From Alcaligenaceae bacterium (GTDB lineage: Bacteria > Pseudomonadota > Gammaproteobacteria > Burkholderiales > Burkholderiaceae_B): 64,000 nt of DNA. Shown one piece after another: positions 39,933 to 48,253 of this stretch; the first letter of the stretch is position 1, and the number at the start of each line of letters is the position of its first letter. The notes beneath the pieces were generated by a model. The model did no database searches and was not told the origin of the DNA. It saw nothing but the letters and a program-made list of their open reading frames with translations. The stretch lies in assembly GCA_013205565.1 (NCBI GenBank), contig JABMMM010000047.1, forward strand, positions 48,588 through 112,587. Reading direction: 5' to 3'. Both the position numbers and the translations under genes were made by a program.

Positions 39933-40553
39933 TCAGTTTTGTCCAGTCATGCCCTCGAAGGTCGTATGAATGATCAGATCAACAATATCTTGGTCTGAGA
40001 AAGCACCGCCCATTTTTAAGAAGTCTGCAACCGGATCGCACGATCGAGCAAAAATTGTGTACAAGATAACTTCGCCCGGCAGCGAGGCGGATAAGGTACG
40101 CACGGCCTGAGCCTGTTCAATCCAGTCACCGAGTTGTTCGGTGAGCGTACTTAAACGATCAATGTAAGGTGGGTAGGCCAACAGTGCTTGTTGAATGCTT
40201 GAGCGAGTCGACGGCAATAATGGCATAGTGCCGCCTAAGTGCTCGGTGACAGCCCAGCGCACAACGGCTTTGAGTTTGTCGAGCGGCGTGTGATGCTCGG
40301 GCAATCCGTGAGCAAGCGCTAGGGCGCTGTCGAGCAGACGCGTCATCGAGGCTGCAGCCAACTGCTCTTTCGATTGAAAATGTTTGTACAGACTGGCTTT
40401 AGCAATGCCGACATCGGCCGCCACCTCATCCATAGTCATGAGGTCAAACCCTTTTTGTGCGAGTAGCCGGTTCACTGCATCAAGAATTGCATTCTCGCGA
40501 AATTGCAACTGCTGTTGCTTGAATGACAGTTTGACAGGAGCAGTTTCGATCAT
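39933..40553 (-). CDS. TetR/AcrR family transcriptional regulator
   Basis: AILDAVNRLLAQKGFDLMTMDEVAADVGIAKASLYKHFQSKEQLAAA HTH; divergent from the following operon. Confidence 0.93.
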   Translation of the reverse strand: MIETAPVKLSFKQQQLQFRENAILDAVNRLLAQKGFDLMTMDEVAADVGIAKASLYKHFQSKEQLAAASMTRLLDSALALAHGLPEHHTPLDKLKAVVRWAVTEHLGGTMPLLPSTRSSIQQALLAYPPYIDRLSTLTEQLGDWIEQAQAVRTLSASLPGEVILYTIFARSCDPVADFLKMGGAFSDQDIVDLIIHTTFEGMTGQN

Positions 40554-40582
40554 TCGGGGTCGCCAAGGGATGCAGGCCAAGA

Positions 40583-40602
40583 TACACACAAAATTGTGTC
40601 TA
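40583..40602. promoter_or_regulatory. Candidate TetR operator palindrome TACACACAAAATTGTGTCTA
   Basis: Core ACACAA-AA-TTGTGT (40586-40599) perfect inverted repeat, partly extended (TA...TA), in the divergent tetR/operon intergenic region. Confidence 0.55.
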
Positions 40603-40693
40603 ATAAGTATATTTTATTACTGTTTAGTATTTTTTTATACTTTATAGTGTAGATTGTTAAGATTCATTCTTTTTATATAGATAAAGTTTAATT

Positions 40694-41221
40694 ATGCCTG
40701 CACGCGCGGCCCTTGACGATGTTTCTTCGCTGTTTCAGTCGCCTGACTTACCGGAGCACGTGGTGGCGCAGACCGGTAGCACTTGGAAGGTGTGCGGCGA
40801 GGGCGTTTTTAGCTGGAGCGTTTTTAAGTTTTATCGCATCCGCTTGCTCAGTCGCACGGGCCACTTTGATGCCTCACAACCACACCTCCTAGATCTGGCC
40901 TACTTGCGTAAACTCTCTGCGCAGCAAATTATTACGATTTCCCTGCAAGAAATCCAGAGGCTAATGGCACCATCTTCAGAACAGCTGGCAAGTTGGCGTC
41001 ATGCCCTTGAGGCGATCGTGCCCGATGTTGGTCTTGGTGATCGCCTGCTAGGTTGGTTTGTGCCGGGTAAAGGGGTGTACTTTTTTTCGGCGCACGCCGC
41101 GCTAGAGGCGATTCTTGAACCCGCCTTTGCCAAGGCCTTTGCAGCGATTTGGCTCGATCCCAATACGCAACGGCCAGCGCTCCGTCTGGCGTTGCTTGGT
41201 GTAGGTCGCGATACGCCATGA
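40694..41221 (+). CDS. Chalcone isomerase-like family protein (no obvious signal peptide)
   Basis: VCGEGVFSWSVFKFYRIRLLS; VPGKGVYFFS; FAAIWLDPNTQRPALRLALLG, similar to the paralogue at 44612. Confidence 0.75.
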   Translation: MPARAALDDVSSLFQSPDLPEHVVAQTGSTWKVCGEGVFSWSVFKFYRIRLLSRTGHFDASQPHLLDLAYLRKLSAQQIITISLQEIQRLMAPSSEQLASWRHALEAIVPDVGLGDRLLGWFVPGKGVYFFSAHAALEAILEPAFAKAFAAIWLDPNTQRPALRLALLGVGRDTP

Positions 41222-42528
41222 CTCTGCAGCCAAACAGCTTGGCCACCAGGCCCGCGGCGGCAAGCCGGGTCGCTGTCGTTGGCTCGGGCATCGCAGGATT
41301 GTCCACAGCGTGGCTTTTAGCAGATCAATACCGTGTCACGCTCTTTGAAGCGGGAGACTATTTTGGCGGCCACTCCAATACGGTTGACGTGACGCTCGAG
41401 GGCGTCACGCATCCGGTAGATACTGGATTTTTAGTACATAACGATCTGACTTATCCCAATCTTGGTCCGCTCTTAGCCTATCTAGGCGTTCCTGTTCACG
41501 CCAGCGATATGTCCTTTGGTGTGTCGATTCACGAGCCAGACATCGAGTGGGCAGGTACCAATCTTCGTTCTGTTTTTGCGCAGCCGAGTAATCTTTTGCG
41601 GCCAAAGTTTCTTGGTATGTTGCGAGACATTTTGCGCTTTAACCGCGAGGCCGAACGCTATCTGCTTGAAGTGCGTCAAACCCCAATGACCTTGGGCGCT
41701 TTACTGACGCGTGAAAAGTTCGGGCGACCTATGCAAGAGTGGTACTTGTTACCGATGGCTGCAGCGATTTGGTCAGCGCCAGTCAGTGCTGTACTTGAGT
41801 TTTCAGCAGTGACTTTTCTGTCTTTTTGTCTGAATCATCGGCTGTTGCAAATCGAAAACCGCCCGCAATGGAAAACTATTTTAGGTGGCTCGCGGCTTTA
41901 CGTGCAGGCGATGCTCGAGCGACTGACTGATGCACGTCTGACCTGCCCGGTGACGCAGGTGCGACGCACCGCAGAGTCTGTGGTGGTGAGTTCGCCGCGA
42001 GGTGACGAGAGCTTTGATGCTGTGGTGATGGCTTGTCACGCACCTACCACGCTTGCCTTGCTTGACTCCACGCCCAACGAGCAACGCGTGCTCTCGGGTT
42101 TTGATTATCAAACGAACGAAGCTATTTTGCACACCGATGTGGCCTTGTTACCCAGACGCCAAAAGGTGTGGTCCGCCTGGAATTACATGGCCGCGGGTGG
42201 GCAGGGGGCCGAGCGCCCTGTCGCTGTGAGCTATTTAATTAACCAGCTGCAGCCCTTGCCGTTTAAGACGCCGGTGATCGTCACGCTGAATCCACATCGG
42301 CCACCCGACCCCGCCAAGGTGATCGCGCGGTTTTCATACGAACATCCGGTTCTCGATCATGCTGCGAGTCTGGCCCAGTCAGAATTACCTACCTTGCAAG
42401 GTCAACAAAGAACTTGGTTTTGTGGTGCTTGGACCGGATTTGGTTTTCACGAGGACGGCTTGAAATCTGCGCTGCGCGTGGCGCGTGCGTTTGGCGTAGA
42501 GCCTCCCTGGCAAGCGACCTATGATTAA
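41218..42528 (+). CDS. FAD-dependent oxidoreductase (flavin amine oxidase family; CFA-cluster type)
   Basis: ATGA overlap with upstream stop; RVAVVGSGIAGLSTAWLLADQYRVTLFEAGDYFGGHSNTVDV; TWFCGAWTGFGFHEDGLKSALRVA. Confidence 0.92.
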   Translation: MTLQPNSLATRPAAASRVAVVGSGIAGLSTAWLLADQYRVTLFEAGDYFGGHSNTVDVTLEGVTHPVDTGFLVHNDLTYPNLGPLLAYLGVPVHASDMSFGVSIHEPDIEWAGTNLRSVFAQPSNLLRPKFLGMLRDILRFNREAERYLLEVRQTPMTLGALLTREKFGRPMQEWYLLPMAAAIWSAPVSAVLEFSAVTFLSFCLNHRLLQIENRPQWKTILGGSRLYVQAMLERLTDARLTCPVTQVRRTAESVVVSSPRGDESFDAVVMACHAPTTLALLDSTPNEQRVLSGFDYQTNEAILHTDVALLPRRQKVWSAWNYMAAGGQGAERPVAVSYLINQLQPLPFKTPVIVTLNPHRPPDPAKVIARFSYEHPVLDHAASLAQSELPTLQGQQRTWFCGAWTGFGFHEDGLKSALRVARAFGVEPPWQATYD

Positions 42529-43333
42529 CGACACAACTAGGCAAGAGTCCCTTTTGCTGTGCCGTGGGCGCGTGATGCACGCACGCTTGCGTCCGTTTGT
42601 GCATCGGTTTGTCTACCGAGTATTTTGCTTGCGCCTGCGGCTAGATCAGCCTGATGACTTAGCGCGTTACAACAGTTGGTTATTTGGCGTTGAACGTGCA
42701 CGCCCCGTCAGTTTTCGGGCGTGTGACCACGGTGCGCGTGACGGTACAGCTTTGCTGCCATGGCTTGTGGGCGTGCTTGAGGCAAGTGAACTGCGCTTTG
42801 AAAGAGGGGCGGTTTGGCTACAGTGTTTTCCCCGCGTCTTTGGTTATGTCTTTAATCCAGTGAGTTTTTGGCTGATTCATGACAAAGGGGGTGAGCTCAG
42901 AGCATTGCTTGCCGAGGTCAACAACACCTTCGGGCAGCGCCATCAATATCTTTTGACTGCGCCGAACGCAGAACCGATTCAGGCGAGCACAAAGCTTAGT
43001 TGTAAAAAGGTGTTTCATGTGTCTCCCTTTTGCGCCGTGCAGGGACTCTACGAGTTTGAGTTAGACGAACGCGCGGGTCAACCGAGGCTCGCCATTGATT
43101 ATTTTGATTCAGAACAAGAGCTCAGCCCTTTGCTGCGCACTGCCATTGTCGTGCGGCCCGAACCCTTGCGCACGCGCGCTTTGCTCGCTGCTCTGCTGAG
43201 CATGCCCATGATGACGTTCGGGGTGATGCTGCGCATTCACCTGCAAGCTTTCAAGCTTTGGCGGCAGGGGGCAAAATACCGCTCAAAGCCACCTTTGCCG
43301 CAAGACGAAGTGACACATAACTTTAAGCTTTAA
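42521..43333 (+). CDS. DUF1365 domain-containing protein
   Basis: LLCRGRVMHARLRPFVHRFVYRVFCLRLRLD; PRVFGYVFNPVSFWLIHDKGGELRALLAEVNNTFGQRHQYLL. Confidence 0.92.
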   Translation: MINDTTRQESLLLCRGRVMHARLRPFVHRFVYRVFCLRLRLDQPDDLARYNSWLFGVERARPVSFRACDHGARDGTALLPWLVGVLEASELRFERGAVWLQCFPRVFGYVFNPVSFWLIHDKGGELRALLAEVNNTFGQRHQYLLTAPNAEPIQASTKLSCKKVFHVSPFCAVQGLYEFELDERAGQPRLAIDYFDSEQELSPLLRTAIVVRPEPLRTRALLAALLSMPMMTFGVMLRIHLQAFKLWRQGAKYRSKPPLPQDEVTHNFKL

Positions 43334-43412
43334 AAAATGAGTACGTAAGAGCAATGTTTTTTTTCCGAGATCTGCGAATGAAGCAACAGGACAAACAGTT
43401 TTTTTTTAAGGT

Positions 43413-44633
43413 TTGCAAATGAGTCTGCAAGAACAACAACTCTCACTTGCCTCAACGCGCTTGCGTTGGTCAGGTCGTTTGTTGCTTAAGCTTTTAAAAC
43501 ATATCACGCACGGCTCGCTGACGCTGACCGACCCACAGGGCTCGAGTATTGAGCTCGGTCAGGCGGGTAGCCCGCTACACGCCTCGCTGCACATCTACGA
43601 CTGGCGGGCGGCCGGTTTGATTTTGCGTCAGGGTGATGTTGGCTTTGCCGAAAGTCTGCGTCGCGGTTGGGTAGACTCACCCAATCTACTCGCTTTGTTC
43701 ACCCTGGCGTTGCGCAACGAACAGGTCTCAGAGGCGGTCGACGGGCACTGGTGGGCCTTGCTACTCAGAAAACTATCTCACTGGGTGCTCAAGGACAATA
43801 GTCGCAAGGGTAGTCGTCGCAACATCTTAAGTCACTACGATGTGGGCAATGCCTTTTATCGGCTTTGGTTAGATCCATCAATGACTTACTCGGCGGGTTG
43901 GTTCGAAGGCGATTCGCTGCGCCCTTTACAGACTGCGCAAGAGGCAAAGTACGATCGTATTTTGAATCAATTACAGGCCACGCCTGGGCAAACAGTACTC
44001 GAGGTCGGCTGTGGCTGGGGCGGGTTTGCTCAGCGCGCAGCTCAACGTGGCTTAAAAGTGGTCGGCATCACGTTGTCAGATGCACAGCTTGATTGGGCCA
44101 CACAACGCATCCAAGAAGCAGGCCTGAGTCAACAGGTGTTGTTGCGTCTGCAAGACTATCGCGACGTGCCTGAACAGTTTGACCATATCGTTTCAATCGA
44201 GATGTTCGAAGCCGTGGGCCTGCTGCATTGGCCAAGTTACTTTCAAATGTTGGCGCGTTGTCTGAAGCCCGGCGGACGGGTGGTGGTACAGAGCATCGAC
44301 ATTGAGAATCAACGCTTTGATGCCTACCGACGTGGGACAGATTTTATTCAACAATATATTTTTCCGGGCGGCATGTTACCAAGTCCGACGCGCTTTGAAA
44401 AAGAGTGCGAGGCGGCGGGGTTGCACGTACACGAAACCTTGTCTTTTGGTTTGGACTATGCCGAGACCCTCAGACGCTGGGCACAGCAATTTGAAGCCTC
44501 AATTGCCAGCATTCGCGAGCAAGGGTACGACGAAGCGTTTGTGCGGATTTGGCGGATGTATTTGGCCTATTGCGAAGCCGGGTTCAGAGAACAACGAACG
44601 GATGTTAAACAATGGACACTATGCGTAAATTAA
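43413..44633 (+). CDS. cfa: Cyclopropane-fatty-acyl-phospholipid synthase-like methyltransferase (ATG alternative at 43419)
   Basis: ISHYDVGNAFYRLWLDPSMTYSAGWFEG-type motif; VLEVGCGWGGFAQRAAQRGLKVVGITLSDAQLDWA; FIQQYIFPGGMLPS. Confidence 0.93.
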   Translation: MQMSLQEQQLSLASTRLRWSGRLLLKLLKHITHGSLTLTDPQGSSIELGQAGSPLHASLHIYDWRAAGLILRQGDVGFAESLRRGWVDSPNLLALFTLALRNEQVSEAVDGHWWALLLRKLSHWVLKDNSRKGSRRNILSHYDVGNAFYRLWLDPSMTYSAGWFEGDSLRPLQTAQEAKYDRILNQLQATPGQTVLEVGCGWGGFAQRAAQRGLKVVGITLSDAQLDWATQRIQEAGLSQQVLLRLQDYRDVPEQFDHIVSIEMFEAVGLLHWPSYFQMLARCLKPGGRVVVQSIDIENQRFDAYRRGTDFIQQYIFPGGMLPSPTRFEKECEAAGLHVHETLSFGLDYAETLRRWAQQFEASIASIREQGYDEAFVRIWRMYLAYCEAGFREQRTDVKQWTLCVN

Positions 44634-45130
44634 TCTGTGCAGTCCTGTTGCTTGGTGCGCTGTGCGCGCAGGCATTGGCGAGCGGCTCGACCCCATTTTT
44701 GCCAAACGCGCATTTAGTGGGGAAGGGCCAGTTCACTCGGTTTGGTTTTTCAGTTTACGAGGCGCGCTTATGGGCGCCACTTGGGCGTTACATCCAGGGT
44801 GAGCCCTTTGCACTGTCTTTGACCTACTCACGTGAAATCGCGGGTGAGCGTTTGGTGCAGGCTTCAGTTGACGAGATGCAAAAGCTGCAGGCGCCGCTTG
44901 CCCAGAATACCCAGTGGCGCGGGGCGCTTGAACGCGTGTTGCCCAATGTGGTCGCGGGCGACACCATTACTGGGGTGTATCAACCGGGGCAAGGTGCCAC
45001 ATTTTTTCATCGTGAGCGGCAGACCGGGCAAATTAGTGAGGAATTGGCCAGACATTTTTTTGCGATCTGGTTGGATCCTCGCACGAGTGAGCCAGGTTTG
45101 CGTCAAGCCTTGCTGGGTGCGCAGCGGTGA
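44612..45130 (+). CDS. Chalcone isomerase-like family protein with signal peptide
   Basis: MRKLICAVLLLGALCAQALASG signal; LVGKGQFTRFGFSVYEARLWAPLG; FFAIWLDPRTSEPGLRQALLG. Confidence 0.82.
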   Translation: MDTMRKLICAVLLLGALCAQALASGSTPFLPNAHLVGKGQFTRFGFSVYEARLWAPLGRYIQGEPFALSLTYSREIAGERLVQASVDEMQKLQAPLAQNTQWRGALERVLPNVVAGDTITGVYQPGQGATFFHRERQTGQISEELARHFFAIWLDPRTSEPGLRQALLGAQR

Positions 45131-46398
45131 CGAAGGTGGGCCTGCTGGGCTATTCGGCGCTTAGTCTGCCACTGGCGATGTCGATGATGCCCATTTATAT
45201 GATTTCGCCTAAATTTTACGGCGATGTGCTTGGGCTTGAATTAGCAGCCTTAGGCGCGGTTTTGTTTTTGACTCGTCTGCTCGACACCGCGCAAGATCCT
45301 TGGCTCGGGCGTTTAGTGGATGCCGTACAGCGGCGAAAGAATGCCTGGGCCTGGCTCATGGTCGGTGCAGCGTGTGTCTTGGGAGTTGGATTTGTGCTCT
45401 TGTTTACGCCACCAGCGTGGTCGGATACGGGCTTGTTAGTGTGGCTGGCGGGTTCGCTCGTGCTGGTGTACGGCGCGCACAGTTTATTGAGCGTCTGTTA
45501 CCTGACGTGGGGTGCACGCTTGACCGACGATTTGAACGGCAGAGCTCGCGTCACAGCCTGGCGCGAAGCGTTCGGCTTAGTCGGAGTGATCACGGCTTCA
45601 GTCTTGCCCGCGGTTTGGGTCGCGCAGCACGGAGCACGGGTCGGGTATCAATGGTTCGCGTGGTTGTTTGCCGCGTGTCTGCTGCTTTTGCTGGGATGTA
45701 CGCTTGTCTGGTCGCCAAAGCCGCAACCCGCGCCTAAGCAAACTCGCGAGCGTTGGCGCGAGGCTTTGGCGCCGCCGGACGTGCGTCGCGTGCTGTGGTT
45801 TTATTTGTTCAATGCCATATCCGTTGCGGTGCCGGCAACCTTGGTGTTGTTCTTTATTGCTGATGTGGTGCAGTCGCCCGAACAGGCCGGGCTTTTTTTA
45901 GGGCTCTATTTCTTAGCAGGCATGTTGGCCTTGCCCCTCTGGGTGATGCTTGCAGATCGTATTGGCAAAGCGCCAGCTTGGCTGATCGGCAGTGGTCTGG
46001 CTGCGGTGTCGTTGTTGTGCGCGTATTGGGTGGGCGCGGGCGATGTCTTTTTTTATGGTTTGGTGTGCGTGGTGGCAGGAACCGGACTTGGCGCTGATGT
46101 CGCGTTGCCGCCCGCAATGCTGGCCGATGCAATACCACCCACTCACCGCCAAAGTACGGGTTTTTACTTTGGGATTTGGGTGCTGCTCGGTAAGTTCGCA
46201 CTGGCGCTTGCTGCAGGTTTAGCCTTGCCCGCCTTACAATTATTTGGCTATCAACCCGGGCGTACCGAGTCAGTTTTACCCCTGAGCCTGTTGTATACGC
46301 TGTTGCCCTTGTTTTTTAAGCTGATGGCGATGGGCGTTTTATTTTCTAGCACCTTTGAATATTTTTTTACGCGAGTGCACGCTCGCAAGGAGTCATGA
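45127..46398 (+). CDS. MFS transporter, GPH (glycoside-pentoside-hexuronide:cation)-like
   Basis: LTRLLDTAQDPWLGRLVDAVQRRKNAWAW; LTWGARLTDDLNGRARVTAWREAFGLVGVI; GTGA overlap with upstream stop. Confidence 0.87.
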   Translation: MTKVGLLGYSALSLPLAMSMMPIYMISPKFYGDVLGLELAALGAVLFLTRLLDTAQDPWLGRLVDAVQRRKNAWAWLMVGAACVLGVGFVLLFTPPAWSDTGLLVWLAGSLVLVYGAHSLLSVCYLTWGARLTDDLNGRARVTAWREAFGLVGVITASVLPAVWVAQHGARVGYQWFAWLFAACLLLLLGCTLVWSPKPQPAPKQTRERWREALAPPDVRRVLWFYLFNAISVAVPATLVLFFIADVVQSPEQAGLFLGLYFLAGMLALPLWVMLADRIGKAPAWLIGSGLAAVSLLCAYWVGAGDVFFYGLVCVVAGTGLGADVALPPAMLADAIPPTHRQSTGFYFGIWVLLGKFALALAAGLALPALQLFGYQPGRTESVLPLSLLYTLLPLFFKLMAMGVLFSSTFEYFFTRVHARKES

Positions 46399-46946
46399 TG
46401 AGATTAAAAACCTGGATCGCTTCGGCCACTGCCGCGTTATTGACGGCCTGCGGAAGTGTTGATGTTGCGCACTACGCGGCAGAAAAGCCAACACTCGAAC
46501 TGCCAACTTTTTTTAACGGCACGATTGATGCCTGGGGCATCTTTCAAAAGCGCAGCGGTGAAGTGGCGCGCCGCTTCAATGTTGAAATTCAAGCCAGCTG
46601 GATCAGCCCTAACGAGGGCACGTTAGACGAGCGCTTTACCTACTCTGACGGCGAAAAACAACGGCGTGTGTGGACACTCAAGCGGCAGGCGGATGGCAGC
46701 TGGCAAGGGACTGCCGATGATGTCGTCGGTGTGGCAACTGGGCGCGTGTCGGGTAATGCCTTACGCTGGACCTACGTTTTACGTTTACCGGTTGATGGCA
46801 AAGAGTATCTGGTGAACTTTGATGACTGGATGTGGCAGATGGATGAGTCCTCGATGATGAATCGTTCAACCATGTCAAAATTCGGGATCGATCTGGGCGA
46901 AGTGACGCTGTTTTTTCGTAAGCGCGGCGAGGTCAAGCCCTCATGA
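46395..46946 (+). CDS. DUF3833 family lipoprotein
   Basis: Lipobox LLTAC; FFNGTIDAWGIFQKRSGEVARRFNVEI; ATGA overlap on both sides. Confidence 0.85.
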   Translation: MMRLKTWIASATAALLTACGSVDVAHYAAEKPTLELPTFFNGTIDAWGIFQKRSGEVARRFNVEIQASWISPNEGTLDERFTYSDGEKQRRVWTLKRQADGSWQGTADDVVGVATGRVSGNALRWTYVLRLPVDGKEYLVNFDDWMWQMDESSMMNRSTMSKFGIDLGEVTLFFRKRGEVKPS

Positions 46947-47722
46947 TGAAAGCGCTTAATCCACCAATCACCACTTGGACGGGTAAGCGGGTCTGGCTGA
47001 TCGGGGCTTCGAGCGGGATCGGAGCGGCCCTGGCAGAAAGCCTGTTGACAGCAGGCGCAAGCGTAGTGTTGTCGGCCAGACGGGCCGAGCAATTGACCAC
47101 CATTGCGGCGCCGCACTCAACCGCATACGTGGTGCCCTTTGACGTGACAGAGACCGAGGCATGGCCGCTGGCCCTGGCCCAAGTGCTTGAGCACTTGGGT
47201 CACATCGATCTGGTCGTGTTGGGTGCGGCTCGTTATGATCCGACACACAGTTGGACAATTGATCTTGAGCAAGCTGAAAAAAGTTTCGATCTGAACGTTG
47301 TGAGCGTTTATCGGGGACTCTCTGTGATCGTGCCTCATCTGCTTGAGCAAGGATGTGGGGGCGTGTCGCTCATTGCTAGTATCTCTGGCTATACGGGTTT
47401 GCCGCGGGCCTTGATCTATGGTGCCACCAAAGCCGCCTTGCAAAACCTTTGCGAGACGCTCTATTTTGAACTGGCGCCCAAGGGACTTGCTGTGTATCTG
47501 ATCAATCCGGGCTTTGTGCAAACCCCGATGACTTCGGGTAATGATTTTCCGATGCCGGGGTTACTGACACCCCAACAGGCCGCGCAGGCGATCATGCGGG
47601 GTTTTGAGCGCGGGCACTTTGAGATTCGATTTCCCAAAGCGTTTTCTTTTACGCTGCGCTTGATCAGTATGCTGCCTGATCGCTTGCGCTTCGCGCTTTT
47701 ACATCAGACGACAGGAATGTGA
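46943..47722 (+). CDS. Short-chain dehydrogenase/reductase (SDR)
   Basis: RVWLIGASSGIGAALAESLLTAGASVVLSARR; YGATKAALQ (YxxxK). Confidence 0.92.
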   Translation: MMKALNPPITTWTGKRVWLIGASSGIGAALAESLLTAGASVVLSARRAEQLTTIAAPHSTAYVVPFDVTETEAWPLALAQVLEHLGHIDLVVLGAARYDPTHSWTIDLEQAEKSFDLNVVSVYRGLSVIVPHLLEQGCGGVSLIASISGYTGLPRALIYGATKAALQNLCETLYFELAPKGLAVYLINPGFVQTPMTSGNDFPMPGLLTPQQAAQAIMRGFERGHFEIRFPKAFSFTLRLISMLPDRLRFALLHQTTGM

Positions 47723-48156
47723 TGACGTCCTTTCATGCTCGCTTTGACGAATTGGCTGAGTGGTTTGAAACGCTGACCCCCGCGTCTTTACAAAGTATTG
47801 CCAACGTCTATGCTCAGAGCGCCACGTTTCGCGATCCGTTTAATGACTTGCGCGGAGTGGCGAGTGTGCGTCAGGTGTACCAACACATGTTCGAGACACT
47901 TGTTGAACCACGCTTCGTGATCACAAGCAAGCTGATCGAGTCTGCCAGTGCTTTCATGACCTGGCGTTTTTTGTTCACGAGCCGTGGCAAGGCCTACGTG
48001 ATCGAAGGGAGTACTCATTTCGTCCTCGACGAACAGGGGCTGATCGCGATTCATCGGGATTACTGGGATGCTGCGCAAGAACTCTATGAAAAGATACCGG
48101 TGTTAGGTGCGGTACTGAGAGGTTTACGGCGAAAATTATCCATTCCCAACGCCTAG
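47719..48156 (+). CDS. NTF2-like / SnoaL-like protein
   Basis: NVYAQSATFRDPFNDLRGVASVRQVYQHMFETLVEPRFVI; HRDYWDAAQELYEKIPVLGAVLRGLRRKL. Confidence 0.85.
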   Translation: MMTSFHARFDELAEWFETLTPASLQSIANVYAQSATFRDPFNDLRGVASVRQVYQHMFETLVEPRFVITSKLIESASAFMTWRFLFTSRGKAYVIEGSTHFVLDEQGLIAIHRDYWDAAQELYEKIPVLGAVLRGLRRKLSIPNA

Positions 48157-48175
48157 CGCGGCGATAAACACGCGT

Positions 48176-48202
48176 AAAAAAAGCCCCTTAGGGGCTTTTT
48201 TT
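48176..48202. terminator. Bidirectional intrinsic terminator
   Basis: AAAAAAAGCCCC-TTA-GGGGCTTTTTTT between convergent genes. Confidence 0.93.
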
Positions 48203-48253
48203 ACGACACCCTTGCAAAAAATGCTTAGGTGGTCGGTTTCGAGTGCTTACATG

